Below are positions 7,774 through 17,462 of a stretch of 36,577 nucleotides of DNA, in pieces; the first letter of the stretch is position 1, and each line of letters starts with the position of its first letter. The DNA comes from an uncultured Bacteroides sp. (GTDB lineage: Bacteria > Bacteroidota > Bacteroidia > Bacteroidales > Bacteroidaceae): contig CAMOWU010000026.1 of assembly GCA_946628545.1 (NCBI GenBank), positions 1-36,577 on the forward strand, given 5' to 3'. The position numbers and the translations under genes are program-made. The notes under the pieces are model-generated. The model was not told where the DNA came from. It worked only from the letters and a program-made list of their open reading frames with translations, and ran no database searches.

Positions 7774-8601
7774 CTAAATGTCTTTATGGATGAAGTGATA
7801 AATCTTATACTTCAAATAAAGAATTAAAGGTAGTTTTCCCACCTGATATCTATCTGCCGCTACCACAGCGTGAGCCTTATCAGACTCCGACTTCTCAGGA
7901 AGAACCAATATCTTATCAGATTCATGATAATAATAAGCCAAGGGAGTGATGATTGACTGATCATGACGATGACGCGAGAATGATGCTGGAAGGCGGTCAA
8001 GCTCAACTCCGTATGGATCCATCACCAATTCAGGATGAAACAATGTAATCGAATACCAGTCCTCAACAAATCGCAACTTTTCTTTTGTTTTCCTGAACAT
8101 CATGAAGCCACCCCATATCTTATTATAATCCAAATAGTCAACGCTATCGAATTTTTGATTAAAGAAATCAATACAAGAAGGCTTCATCCAATGGAGAATT
8201 GCAGGACTGGCGTTTTTTTCGTCAAGTCCATACACTTTCTGCCATCCGTAATCACAATCGTTTCTGTACTGGAATAATATAGCATGATATGTATCCAGAT
8301 ACGAAAGATATTCCTTCCATTCCAAACCTTCCGCCAACCTACAACCTGCATCAACATAAACGACGATATCACCTTCTTCACATTCTGACAATGTTTTATG
8401 GATAATATAAGGTTTCCAAACCCAATAGCCTCCTCCACATGAAAAGGCCATTAAGGGTGAGGATTTGATGTATAATGGCAAATCCTTGGGGGTATAAGCG
8501 ATGATTCGATTGAAAATCCCTAATCTCTTCGCTTGTCTTTTTATCCGCAGAAGAGATTCCTTGAAATTACCATCAGCGTATGAAATGAATACAACAGACA
8601 T
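7774..8601 (-). CDS. Putative glycosyltransferase, capsule-type
   Basis: The 275-residue protein starts MSVVFISYADGNFKESL and contains GGGYWVWKPYII (near residues 56-67) followed by GDIVVYVDAGC (near 77-87), with a DxG in the position of a GT-A metal site, and later KIWGGFMMFR. This arrangement occurs in uncharacterised glycosyltransferase-like proteins of polysaccharide loci; I cannot give a CAZy family. It is the last gene of the leftward operon, 19 bp after the ABC ATPase gene. No signal peptide is seen. A sugar-transfer role is inferred from motif order and context. Confidence 0.6.
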   Translation of the reverse strand: MSVVFISYADGNFKESLLRIKRQAKRLGIFNRIIAYTPKDLPLYIKSSPLMAFSCGGGYWVWKPYIIHKTLSECEEGDIVVYVDAGCRLAEGLEWKEYLSYLDTYHAILFQYRNDCDYGWQKVYGLDEKNASPAILHWMKPSCIDFFNQKFDSVDYLDYNKIWGGFMMFRKTKEKLRFVEDWYSITLFHPELVMDPYGVELDRLPASFSRHRHDQSIITPLAYYYHESDKILVLPEKSESDKAHAVVAADRYQVGKLPLILYLKYKIYHFIHKDI

Positions 8602-8620
8602 AAAGCAATTGTTAATCCGT

Positions 8621-9892
8621 TCATTTTTGATATGAAGTCAAACCTAAAAACCCATAGCGGAGTTGATCTAAGGCAGAACCGTAATCATTTTGGTAGCCCT
8701 GGCTTTCCAACACACAGCAGTCAATAGCCTTCATCTGATACTCCACATTTGGGTGATGGAGATATAGGTCAACTTTCATAATACCTTTGGATAAAATCAT
8801 GGGCAAGGCAATCTGACGACTTATGGAAAAGCGGCCTTTCGGACAATGGTTCATCTCTCCCATGTAGTGCCCAAGGGCATACGTAGCCAAGGGATTCCCA
8901 TCTTTGCTCTTGAAGACCATCATCACGTCGTAGGTCATGTCCTCTGCTGTTTCACCCTCTATCAGCACATCAATATGATCTTGACCTGAAACGAGAACTG
9001 ATTGAGCAGCCTTGGTTCCATTAATCTCAATATTATAAATCTTCAGCGAATTTTTTTTCCATTTAATATTATCTATAATAAGCTCCTTTCTAAGCTCATC
9101 CTCGTTCTTAAGGTAATGATCGAGTGAGTCGGGCACTGTACCCATGAAATCCACCATACCGTCTTTCAGCACCACTCCACGAGTGCACAGACTGCGCACT
9201 GCAGCCATATTATGACTGACAAACAATACTGTACGACCCTGTCCACGTGCCACATCTTGCATCTTGCCGACAGCCTTTTTCTGAAACTCTGCATCGCCCA
9301 CCGCCAGCACTTCATCCACCACCAATATCTCGGGGTCAAGATGTGCAGCCACGGCAAATCCCAGACGCACCATCATTCCAGAGGAATAACGCTTGACGGG
9401 AGTATCGATGTATTTGGCCACACCGGCAAAATCAACGATTTCGTCAAACTTACGCTTGATTTCCTGCTTGGTCATGCCCATGATGGAGCCATTCATGAAG
9501 ATATTCTCCCGTCCAGTCATCTCAGGATGGAACCCCGTACCCACTTCAAGAAGCGACGCCAGACGCCCTTTGATTTTAATCTGTCCGATAGTGGGCGATG
9601 TGACTCGAGAAAGAATCTTCAGCAAAGTGGATTTGCCAGCACCGTTCTTACCAATGATTCCCACCACATCACCTTGCTGAACGTCGAAAGTGATGTCGCG
9701 CAGCGCCCAGACGAAATCGCTCTCGCCTTTTTTCGTCCGGTCGTTTGTATCGCCAACACGCAGATAAGGGTCTTCCTTTCCTCTTACCCTTGCCCACCAA
9801 CGGTTGAGGTCGTGGCTCAACGTACCTGTTCCAAACGTTCCAAGCATATACTGCTTGCTGATACCGCTTATGTCTATTACTGTTTTACTCAT
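8621..9892 (-). CDS. wzt: ABC transporter ATPase for polysaccharide export (Wzt-like)
   Basis: The 423-residue protein has an ABC domain with Walker A GIIGKNGAGKST at 78-89, signature YSSGMMVRLGFA at 169-180, Walker B ILVVDEVLAVGD at 189-200 and H-loop SHN at about 226-228. About 170 further C-terminal residues form a separate domain, as in Wzt proteins whose C-terminus binds the finished O-polysaccharide. Its partner is the permease at 12791-13642, at the other end of the same operon. Together they should move a lipid-linked glycan across the inner membrane. The insertion between the start and Walker A (about 25-60) is typical of this TagH/Wzt group. Confidence 0.92.
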   Translation of the reverse strand: MSKTVIDISGISKQYMLGTFGTGTLSHDLNRWWARVRGKEDPYLRVGDTNDRTKKGESDFVWALRDITFDVQQGDVVGIIGKNGAGKSTLLKILSRVTSPTIGQIKIKGRLASLLEVGTGFHPEMTGRENIFMNGSIMGMTKQEIKRKFDEIVDFAGVAKYIDTPVKRYSSGMMVRLGFAVAAHLDPEILVVDEVLAVGDAEFQKKAVGKMQDVARGQGRTVLFVSHNMAAVRSLCTRGVVLKDGMVDFMGTVPDSLDHYLKNEDELRKELIIDNIKWKKNSLKIYNIEINGTKAAQSVLVSGQDHIDVLIEGETAEDMTYDVMMVFKSKDGNPLATYALGHYMGEMNHCPKGRFSISRQIALPMILSKGIMKVDLYLHHPNVEYQMKAIDCCVLESQGYQNDYGSALDQLRYGFLGLTSYQK

Positions 9893-9995
9893 TACTCAAT
9901 TTTTTTTCTTCCCATTGATTGAGACTATATTCAACTTGCGGAAATAATATTTTAGAAACAAAAAGGTCTGAATAAATTCTTTTCGTGTAAATGTT

Positions 9996-10838
9996 CTATT
10001 GATCATTTAATCCCGCGGTTAAGAAACTCTTGCTCTTATCTTTTCCCTTTTTCCGCCAAAAATAAAAATAAATCCTGAATAATTGATAAACAAATTTGTT
10101 GCCTTTCAACGCATCCAGTATTGCATAGTTTTCAAGATGGAAATCAAGTAGTTTCTTAATAACGGGCAAGACAGGCTTTTCATTCATCACTTTCTGCCTT
10201 TCCTTCATGCCTTTTTGCAGATTCTTGGAACTGATGCCTGTGTCGTCGAATAAAGACACAACTAAGGGTAGGAATTTCACTGTTGCCTTTCCCAAGACAA
10301 TGGCATCAAGAAAGAAAGACCAGTCGGAAGCGATACGCAGGTCTTCACGATAGTAGCCATATTGTTGAAACAACGACTTCCTGATAAATGATGCAGGATG
10401 AGGCAATGAATAATTCATCAGTATAAAAAGTAGATTTCCTGCACTCATACTATTCTCATCCAAAACACCAGCATCTTTTTTATTTGTATGAGCGATATTG
10501 CCTATTACAAAATCTGATCCAGAGAGATAAGGAACAGCTTTGTCCAAGACATTCTTGTCCATTAGACAATCTCCTGAATTCAAAAACAAAAGGAACTCAC
10601 CATGCGACATTCGGATACCTTTATTCATCGCATGATAGATGCCGTTGTCGGGTTCACTAACCCAAACGGAGATGTAGTCGGAACTGTTTTTTATCAATTC
10701 CGCGCTTCCATCTGTAGAACCTCCATCCACAACAACCCACTCGAAATCCTTGAAGACTTGGCACTCAATACTCTGCATCGTCTTTCGCAATCCTTCGAGA
10801 TTATTAAGATTGACTGTTATAATTGAAAGTATCATCAT
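9996..10838 (-). CDS. Glycosyltransferase family 2 (WcaA-like), paralogue A
   Basis: The 280-residue protein begins MILSIITVNLNN, with VVVDGGSTDGS, VSEPDNGIYHAMNKGI and FLNSGD in order, a GT2 subgroup in which NSGD takes the place of the usual DxD. It is clearly homologous to the gene just upstream (10912-11691): both share FEW[IV]VVDGGSTDGS and the SEPDNGIYHAMNKGI block. The pair probably arose by tandem duplication and then specialised for different linkages (inference). There are two adjacent ATGs at the start. The gap to wzt is 103 bp of AT-rich sequence without a recognised gene. Confidence 0.88.
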   Translation of the reverse strand: MMILSIITVNLNNLEGLRKTMQSIECQVFKDFEWVVVDGGSTDGSAELIKNSSDYISVWVSEPDNGIYHAMNKGIRMSHGEFLLFLNSGDCLMDKNVLDKAVPYLSGSDFVIGNIAHTNKKDAGVLDENSMSAGNLLFILMNYSLPHPASFIRKSLFQQYGYYREDLRIASDWSFFLDAIVLGKATVKFLPLVVSLFDDTGISSKNLQKGMKERQKVMNEKPVLPVIKKLLDFHLENYAILDALKGNKFVYQLFRIYFYFWRKKGKDKSKSFLTAGLNDQ

Positions 10839-10911
10839 CTATAAATATTTCGATAAAACATTGTCTTAAAAGAGTTTTGCTATAGATTTGTCAGCATGAT
10901 GCATTCGCCGA

Positions 10912-11691
10912 CTACCTACGCTTGAGAAAGAAAAAGAATCGATTGAAGAACCTTGCAACGCGATTGTTTTCTATTGCAGTTGCCATTTCGAAATAATCCC
11001 TATAGAAAAGGAAATAGGACTTGAAGCACTTCCATTCATCAATCACTTTCGCTCTTTCGTCATTGTATAGTTTCTTGTTCACCGAACTGATTCCTTTTAC
11101 ATCATAAATGGAGACAACTGTGGGTATTGACTTCAATGTACACTGATTGAACACCAAGGCCTTCACCACTAACACCCAGTCAGAGACAATCTTCAAGTCC
11201 TCACGATAGAAACCACAGCGTTCAAAGACGCTCTTCCTAATAAAGGTGCTTTGATGAGGAAGGGATGAGATGGTCAGCATAAAGGGTAATCGCTGAGAGC
11301 TGAGATTATTCTCATCGAAAGCTTTCACGCCCAAATTGTCGGACTTGTAGATATTTCCAACCACAAAATCAAAATCGCGAAGCGAAGGCACAACATGCTC
11401 AACGACTTGGTTGTCCGCCAACATATCTCCAGAATTCAAGAAAAGCAGATACTCTCCACCCGCCTCCTTGATACCCTTGTTCATGGCATGATAAATGCCG
11501 TTGTCTGGCTCACTCACCCAATAGGAGAAACTATCTGCATGAGCTTCTATCAAGTCGCGGCTGCCATCAGTAGATCCTCCATCCACCACAATCCATTCGA
11601 AATCCTTCAAGGTCTGCCCCTCAACACTTCGAATGGTTTCTGCAAGCCCATTGCAGTTATTATAATTGATTGTAATGATAGATAGTTTCAT
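10912..11691 (-). CDS. Glycosyltransferase family 2 (WcaA-like), paralogue B
   Basis: This 259-residue enzyme begins MKLSIITINYNN and shares VVDGGSTDGS, SEPDNGIYHAMNKGI and FLNSGD with its downstream paralogue. I placed the start at the ATG 11691. The frame is open to a TTG at 11748, but the extra 19 residues (rich in K and N) precede the conserved first strand and look like leader sequence. A role in adding a sugar to the exported glycan follows from family and operon position; the sugar is not predictable. Confidence 0.87.
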   Translation of the reverse strand: MKLSIITINYNNCNGLAETIRSVEGQTLKDFEWIVVDGGSTDGSRDLIEAHADSFSYWVSEPDNGIYHAMNKGIKEAGGEYLLFLNSGDMLADNQVVEHVVPSLRDFDFVVGNIYKSDNLGVKAFDENNLSSQRLPFMLTISSLPHQSTFIRKSVFERCGFYREDLKIVSDWVLVVKALVFNQCTLKSIPTVVSIYDVKGISSVNKKLYNDERAKVIDEWKCFKSYFLFYRDYFEMATAIENNRVARFFNRFFFFLKRR

Positions 11692-11756
11692 TGATTGTCT
11701 GTAGTTCTTATTCTCCTTGATAGCCTTTAGTAGTCCTCTAATAGCCAAAGTTGGAT

Positions 11757-12743
11757 TCAGCCCACCTTGCCAAGCCTGATGAAATCGTAGATTCCATAAA
11801 GGCCGGAAATGAGTACTAATTTCATCACTTTTTGCTTGAAAGAGTCATCGTGACGGAAAAGAATGTCTGAAGAACCAAGTGTTTTCAAGCACTTGATTCT
11901 CTCGTTCTTTCCTCCATGAGGGTCCTTATATATTGCATTGACACATCTGTCAGCATACCAACCAATACTTGAATGCAGTTTTTTCTTTGCAGAAAGAGGG
12001 TGAACCATGTCTATCAATTGACTAAAAAGCTTACGGATGTTACGGTAATTGTAAAGCTCTTGGTCAAATGTGCCACATGTGGTGGAAAGAGACTTCGGCT
12101 GAACGAAATAATCATAATTAGCCACCTCATCGAAATACACATAAGAAGCATCGGACGAACATGAAAGAATATAATTGATCATAAGAACACAATCCTCCGC
12201 CATGTTCTGTTTCACATCAAACTTGATATGGTTCTTTTTCAACAAAGACAGCTTGTATAACTTAGCAAAAGGGAAACCATGCCTATGGAGCTCTCTTTCG
12301 CCAAAAAGCGAATCCAAATCTGAAGAGCTTACAATTCCATTACTCATGCGAAGAAGCTCGGCACTCTTGCCCATTCTAAACACATTCACACTTCCGACGT
12401 AGAGGGCCACATCAGGTGTTGCACTCACACAAGCGTGCATCCTGCTGAGATAATCCAAACTGACACTATCATCAGAATCCACAAAAGTAATCCACTCTCC
12501 GCAGGCTTTCTCCAGACCCAGATTACGTGCAGCCGAAACGCCTTTGTTGTCTTGATGAAATACAGTCACACGTTTGTCACTTTCTGCAAATTTGCGACAT
12601 AACGCCAAAGTATTGTCTGTAGAGCCGTCATCAACTAAAATCACTTCAAAGAATGGATAAGACTGTGACAAAACACTTCGAACACACTTCTCGATAGTAG
12701 GTGCAGAATTGAATGCCGGGATAATAACAGAAATCTTATCCAT
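11757..12743 (-). CDS. Glycosyltransferase family 2
   Basis: The 328-residue protein begins ISVIIPAFNSAPTIEKC; LVDDGSTDN (residues 36-44), GVSAARNLGL and FVDSDDS (87-93) mark a GT-A domain with an intact DxD-type site. The C-terminal third is helical and ends with basic residues, as in many capsule/O-antigen GT2 enzymes. It lies 47 bp after the permease gene and upstream of the two WcaA-like paralogues, so it is probably part of the same transcript. Confidence 0.9.
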   Translation of the reverse strand: MDKISVIIPAFNSAPTIEKCVRSVLSQSYPFFEVILVDDGSTDNTLALCRKFAESDKRVTVFHQDNKGVSAARNLGLEKACGEWITFVDSDDSVSLDYLSRMHACVSATPDVALYVGSVNVFRMGKSAELLRMSNGIVSSSDLDSLFGERELHRHGFPFAKLYKLSLLKKNHIKFDVKQNMAEDCVLMINYILSCSSDASYVYFDEVANYDYFVQPKSLSTTCGTFDQELYNYRNIRKLFSQLIDMVHPLSAKKKLHSSIGWYADRCVNAIYKDPHGGKNERIKCLKTLGSSDILFRHDDSFKQKVMKLVLISGLYGIYDFIRLGKVG

Positions 12744-12790
12744 AAATAAAAATGATTAAAAGTTGAGATCAGAATCAAATGTCAACTTGG

Positions 12791-13642
12791 CTAAATCACG
12801 TCCATGAAATTGCGTTGCACTCGGTTGAAGACCAAAAGGCCCCAGATGAAAACCACAGTGATGACGACAAAGCTATAGAGCAAATAGGTCCAACTGAACA
12901 TGCCCACACCCGTGAAGGCATACTTGAAGGCCTCCAGAATGGAAGTCAACGGATTGGCAAGAAGCAGCCAAAGGTATTCTGGATGACTCTCCTTCAGCAC
13001 TGAAAGCGGGTAAATCACCGGTGTGGCATACATCAGCAGTCCTATACCGAAAGAAATCAGAAAGTTGAGGTCACGATACTTGATGGTGAGCGACGACACC
13101 AACATTCCAGTTCCCAAACCAAAAGCCGCCAGCATGATGATATAGACAGGCAGCAGAAAAATAGTGGCATTGATATTGAAATGGGTGCCTTGAAAGACAA
13201 AATAGAGATAGACACACAGAAAGAGAAAAAACTGTATGCCGAACTTGACCAAGTTGGATATGACACCCGCCAAAGGCACCACCAATCTCGGGAAATAGAC
13301 TTTGCCAAAAACACCCTTATTGGAGGAAAAGGTATTGGACGTACGGTTGAAGCAATCGGCGAAATAGTTCCAGCACAACAGTCCAGCCATATAGAACACA
13401 GCCTGCGGCACACCGTCGGTGGAAATGCCAGCAATACCTCCAAACACAAACATGAACATGATGGTAGTGAATACAGGTTGGATGAAATACCATATAGGGC
13501 CAAGAATAGTCTGCTTGTAGAACGTGACAAAATCACGCTTCACATACATAAACACCAAGTCCCTGTAACGCCACATTTCCTTGAAGTCTATGTCGAACAG
13601 TTTTCTACGATTCGTAATGATGATATCCCACTTTTCGTCCAT
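12791..13642 (-). CDS. wzm: ABC transporter permease for polysaccharide export (Wzm-like)
   Basis: The 283-residue ABC-2 permease starts with a cytoplasmic stretch (RRKLFDIDFKEMWRYRDLVFMYVKRDF) followed by YKQTILGPIWYFIQP, a hallmark of Wzm/TagG permeases, then about six hydrophobic segments. It pairs with the Wzt-like ATPase at 8621-9892. It is the first gene of the leftward operon, with a -7 box at 13711-13718. In this family the two proteins export a completed, lipid-linked polysaccharide to the periplasm. Confidence 0.92.
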   Translation of the reverse strand: MDEKWDIIITNRRKLFDIDFKEMWRYRDLVFMYVKRDFVTFYKQTILGPIWYFIQPVFTTIMFMFVFGGIAGISTDGVPQAVFYMAGLLCWNYFADCFNRTSNTFSSNKGVFGKVYFPRLVVPLAGVISNLVKFGIQFFLFLCVYLYFVFQGTHFNINATIFLLPVYIIMLAAFGLGTGMLVSSLTIKYRDLNFLISFGIGLLMYATPVIYPLSVLKESHPEYLWLLLANPLTSILEAFKYAFTGVGMFSWTYLLYSFVVITVVFIWGLLVFNRVQRNFMDVI

Positions 13643-13710
13643 GATTGTTTTATTGCTATATTGAGTAACGAAAATACAATCAGATATTTTCTGTTGCTGA
13701 ATTCAAAATG

Positions 13711-13718
13711 CAAAGTTA
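13711..13718 (-). promoter_or_regulatory. -7 box of the leftward glycan operon
   Basis: The minus strand reads TAACTTTG followed by CA. The -33 region is only TTAG at about 21 bp upstream. The predicted start, near 13705, gives a leader of roughly 60 nt before wzm. Confidence 0.55.
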
Positions 13719-13816
13719 CAACTATTTTCCTGGAATCAGCTAATTTCGACCCAAAAATTGATGAGATGAAACCATTGAGGGGATCTATTTTCTGTAAGCA
13801 TTCAGTTCACATGTAG

Positions 13817-13836
13817 GGACGCGACGTGTCGCGTCC
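13817..13836. repeat. GGACGCGAC-GT-GTCGCGTCC palindrome
   Basis: A perfect 9-bp stem preceded by GTA, identical to the copy at 34924-34943. It sits between the divergent wzm and susC promoters. The rest of the 430-bp spacer 13643-14072 is AT-rich, and I see only promoters there. Confidence 0.9.
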
Positions 13837-13948
13837 GCTGAAGTAAATCAATAACTGAAGTTTCCTAACGCTAAAATATAGCATAAATATTATAAATATT
13901 TACATTCCATATACCAAAACATAGGCAAAAAACTATATTTATCAACAT

Positions 13949-13984
13949 TTTGCAGTTTTTTTTAATAAAAAAACACTAATTTTG
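13949..13984 (+). promoter_or_regulatory. Promoter of the susC operon
   Basis: TAATTTTG (13977-13984) followed by CAC is a strong -7 box. TTTG at 13949-13952 lies 24 bp upstream, longer than the usual 19-21, so the -33 element is uncertain. The start near 13991 gives a leader of about 80 nt. Confidence 0.6.
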
Positions 13985-14072
13985 CACTTTGAAATTTTAC
14001 TTACGCATGTGTCTGCATATTTGAACTCTGAACAGACCTCCATCGCTTTTGCAAAAACTAACACACCACAAT

Positions 14073-17000
14073 ATGGCAAACAAGTACCTTCTTGGGGCTT
14101 TCTGCTGCATGCTCACTTTCGGAGCAGCACAAATGCAGACAGCCAAAGCCCAACAAAACAACCCCACACAGCAAGCCAGGACCATCAAAGGCCAGGTGGT
14201 CGATAGTCGTGGCGAGACGTTGCCTGGCGCGGCTGTCTATCCTACCGGCAATCCCGAACGCGGAACAGCCACCGACCCCGACGGCAAATTCAACCTGCCC
14301 GTTGGTCCAGGCGTGAAAAGCATCACTGTCAGCTTCATCGGCTACAACACACGCACCATCGACATCAGCAAACGCAGCGAAGTCAAGGTGGTGCTGACAG
14401 AAGCCACACAGAGCCTTGAGGACGTGGTGGTGACCGGCTATCAGGTCATCGATAAGCGCTACTCCACCAGCGCCACAACCTCGGTGAAGATGGAAGACAT
14501 CAACATCCCCGGCATCACCAACGTGACACAGATGCTCGAAGGCAAGATTCCCGACATGGTGGTGACCACCAACAGTTCGGAAATCAACGCCACTCCACGT
14601 CTCCGTATCCGTGGTACATCTACCCTCATCGGCAACCGTGAACCACTCTGGGTGCTCGATGGCATCATCCTCACCGACCCTGTAGATCTCTCTCCCGATG
14701 TGCTCAACGACCCCGACTACGTCAACCGTATCGGTAACGCCATCGCTGGCATCAACCCACAGGACATCGAGCGTATCGACGTGCTCAAGGACGCTGCTGC
14801 CACAGCCCTCTACGGTACACGTGCCGCCAACGGTGTCATCGTAGTCACCACCAAAAGTGGCCGCGTGGGCAAACCCATCGTCAGCTATACAGCCACGATG
14901 ACCGGACGCCGCCGCCCATACTACTCCGACCGCAAGATCGACCTCATGAACTCAGCCGACCGCATACAGTTCTCCAAGGACCTTACCGACGATCACTACT
15001 ACTTTCCCTTAAACATGCCGCTGGTGGGCTACGAGTACTCTCTGTCGCAGTACTACGAGGGCCAAATCACACGCGACCAGTTCCTGTCGGAGGTGAAAGA
15101 CCTCTCGGACGCCAACACCGACTGGTTCAAGATCCTCAACCACAACTCATTCTCGCACGAGCACACCGCCAGTGTGTCGGGAGGTAGCGACGACGTGCGC
15201 TACTACGTCAGCATCGGCTACAACAACCAAGACGACGTCCTGAAATACACCGACAACGAACGATATTCTGCACACGCACGAATCGACCTCAAACTCTCCA
15301 GCAAGTTCGACCTCGAGTTCAACGCCAACGGATACCTCAACGAGCGCAAATACAACCAAAGCGAGGTCAACCCCATCAACTACGCCTACAACACCAGCCG
15401 AGCCATACGCGCCTTCAACGACGACGGTTCCTACCACTACTACAAGAAATATGGCAACTCCGACACCGGCTATATGAACTTCAATATCCTCAACGAACTC
15501 GACAACAGCTACATGAAGCAGTCTGTGGGCAACATCATCGCCACCGTCAACCTGCGATACCGACCCACTTCAGACTTCTTCATCAACGCCATTGTCTCAG
15601 CCAACTACTCCAGTTCCAACATCGAGGGCTTCTGGGGCGAAAACACGTTCCATTCCAGTGTGCTCAGGAGTAGTGAGTATGGTGTACCTGCCCCTGAAAA
15701 CAGTTACATGCCTTATGGAGGCGAACTCTCAACCACCAACACCCACACCAAAGGACTCACCACACGTCTCCAGGCCAACTACAACAAGTACTTCGGCAAA
15801 AACGAAGACCACAACATCAACGTCGCCTTGGGACTGGAAGCATCGAAAAACAAAGTGGACGGCTACAGCCGCACCGACAGAGGATTCTATATCGACCGCG
15901 GAAAGAAATTCGCCAATTCCTATCCAGCCGACACTTACCTGAATTTTGAAAACTGGCTCAGAAGCAACGTGCCAACCATCACTGATTCGCGAACCAACCT
16001 GCTATCAGCATACGGCACAGCAACCTACAGTTTCAAGAACTATTTCACACTCAACATCAACGGACGTTACGACGGTTCCAACCAGTTCGGCAGCCGAAGC
16101 AACGAAAAGCTACTTCCAATCTGGTCGGCATCAGGCAACGCCAAACTGAAGGACATCTTCCATATCGACAACGACTGGCTCGATGAACTCACCTTCAAGG
16201 CATCCTATGGTGAGCAAGGCAACATGCTCGACGGACAGACCGTGAAACTCGTCATCAAGCGCGGCGCTGTCAACACCTATTATAATGAACTGACATCCTC
16301 GGTCAGTTCGTTCGCCAATCCTGACCTGCGCTGGGAGAAAACACACTCTACCAACATCGGTCTGGAGTCGTCGTTCTTCCACGGACGACTACAATTAGGG
16401 ATCGAAGGCTACTACAAGAAGACGACCGACGCCTTCCTCGACAAGACCATTGCCGACATCAACGGCTACAACTCCTACGTGGTCAACTCTGGCACCATCA
16501 TCAACAAAGGCTACAACATCACCTTCAGCGCCACCCCAGTCAAGCTCCGCAACTTCTACTGGATTCTCTCAGGTAACGTGTCCAAGGTCATCAACGAAGT
16601 GAAGACTGCACCAGGACAAGAAACCTACGAACTCAATGATTTTCTCCGCGGAACAGCAGTAGTAAAAGGCAAGCCCATTGGCACTTTCTACTCCTACCGC
16701 TTCCTTGGCCTCAGCCCAGCTGACGGTGGTCCTATCTTCGACGACACGGAGGAACGTATGATCGAATACTCCACGATGGACAACTACGACGCCTACACCA
16801 CACTCCTTGTGGCATCAGGAAAACGCGAGCCCGACGTGACAGGAAGTGTCAACAACACATTCACCTACAAACAATGGCGTCTGGGCGTCAGCCTCCTCTA
16901 TAGCTTCGGAGCCAAGACACGACTCTTCCGTCTTTTCGACGACCTCACAAGAGGAGGATATAACTCAGAAGCCAATGTCAACAATGCCTTGCTCAATCGA

Positions 17001-17399
17001 TGGAGAAAACCTGGTGACGAGTTCATCACCAACATTCCCGCCATCATCGGACGTGGCAACGACAGCTACTACAACTACCAGGCACACTGGGATGAAGCTG
17101 TGGACTATAGCGGAGCTCAAATCGCAGGCAGCTCATGGGATATGTACGACTACTCCACCGCACGTGTGGTCAGCGCCAACTACGTGAAACTCTCCAACAT
17201 CCAACTCACCTACGAATTCAAGAGGGACCTGCTTGCCAAATGGGGGCTGGGACGCCTGGCTATCACTGGCAGTGCCTACAATCTCTACACATTCTGCAGC
17301 AGCCAACTCAAAGGACAGACACCCACACAGGGTGGTTTCAGCGAAGTGCAACTATCAGACACTCCGTCATATACCCTCGGACTGACCATAGAATTCTAA
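14073..17399 (+). CDS. SusC/RagA-family TonB-dependent outer-membrane transporter
   Basis: The 1108-residue precursor has a signal peptide ending AKA before QQNN, an N-terminal carboxypeptidase-like domain (GQVVDSRGETLPGAAVYPTG… IGYNT), the TonB-box region LEDVVVTGYQ, and a plug with RIRGTSTLIGNREPLWVLDG and KDAAATALYGTRAANGVIVVTT. A long beta-barrel follows, ending in Y-T-L-G-L-T-I-E-F. With SusD it should form the outer-membrane import complex for a glycan, peptide or other large nutrient, energised by TonB. I start at the ATG 14073; an in-frame TTG at 14049 is upstream. No sensor or CAZyme is adjacent, so the cargo cannot be inferred from neighbours. A 9-bp repeat array separates it from susD. 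Confidence 0.95.
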   Translation: MANKYLLGAFCCMLTFGAAQMQTAKAQQNNPTQQARTIKGQVVDSRGETLPGAAVYPTGNPERGTATDPDGKFNLPVGPGVKSITVSFIGYNTRTIDISKRSEVKVVLTEATQSLEDVVVTGYQVIDKRYSTSATTSVKMEDINIPGITNVTQMLEGKIPDMVVTTNSSEINATPRLRIRGTSTLIGNREPLWVLDGIILTDPVDLSPDVLNDPDYVNRIGNAIAGINPQDIERIDVLKDAAATALYGTRAANGVIVVTTKSGRVGKPIVSYTATMTGRRRPYYSDRKIDLMNSADRIQFSKDLTDDHYYFPLNMPLVGYEYSLSQYYEGQITRDQFLSEVKDLSDANTDWFKILNHNSFSHEHTASVSGGSDDVRYYVSIGYNNQDDVLKYTDNERYSAHARIDLKLSSKFDLEFNANGYLNERKYNQSEVNPINYAYNTSRAIRAFNDDGSYHYYKKYGNSDTGYMNFNILNELDNSYMKQSVGNIIATVNLRYRPTSDFFINAIVSANYSSSNIEGFWGENTFHSSVLRSSEYGVPAPENSYMPYGGELSTTNTHTKGLTTRLQANYNKYFGKNEDHNINVALGLEASKNKVDGYSRTDRGFYIDRGKKFANSYPADTYLNFENWLRSNVPTITDSRTNLLSAYGTATYSFKNYFTLNINGRYDGSNQFGSRSNEKLLPIWSASGNAKLKDIFHIDNDWLDELTFKASYGEQGNMLDGQTVKLVIKRGAVNTYYNELTSSVSSFANPDLRWEKTHSTNIGLESSFFHGRLQLGIEGYYKKTTDAFLDKTIADINGYNSYVVNSGTIINKGYNITFSATPVKLRNFYWILSGNVSKVINEVKTAPGQETYELNDFLRGTAVVKGKPIGTFYSYRFLGLSPADGGPIFDDTEERMIEYSTMDNYDAYTTLLVASGKREPDVTGSVNNTFTYKQWRLGVSLLYSFGAKTRLFRLFDDLTRGGYNSEANVNNALLNRWRKPGDEFITNIPAIIGRGNDSYYNYQAHWDEAVDYSGAQIAGSSWDMYDYSTARVVSANYVKLSNIQLTYEFKRDLLAKWGLGRLAITGSAYNLYTFCSSQLKGQTPTQGGFSEVQLSDTPSYTLGLTIEF

Positions 17400-17405
17400 A
17401 AAACA

Positions 17406-17450
17406 AATCTTGAAGACCTTAGAGACCCTAAGGACCCTGAGAACCTTAGA
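17406..17450. repeat. 9-bp tandem array, five units (GACCCTAAG type)
   Basis: Five 9-bp units of the form GACC[C/T]T[A/G]AG fill the susC–susD spacer just after the susC stop. The reverse complement of the same unit appears inside the lnb coding region at 23129-23173. Confidence 0.9.
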
Positions 17451-17462
17451 AAAAAAGACGAT

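Noticed and set aside
9212-9922. 236-codon plus-strand open frame
   Set aside because: Antisense to the Wzt-like ATPase, which has Walker A, signature and Walker B in order.
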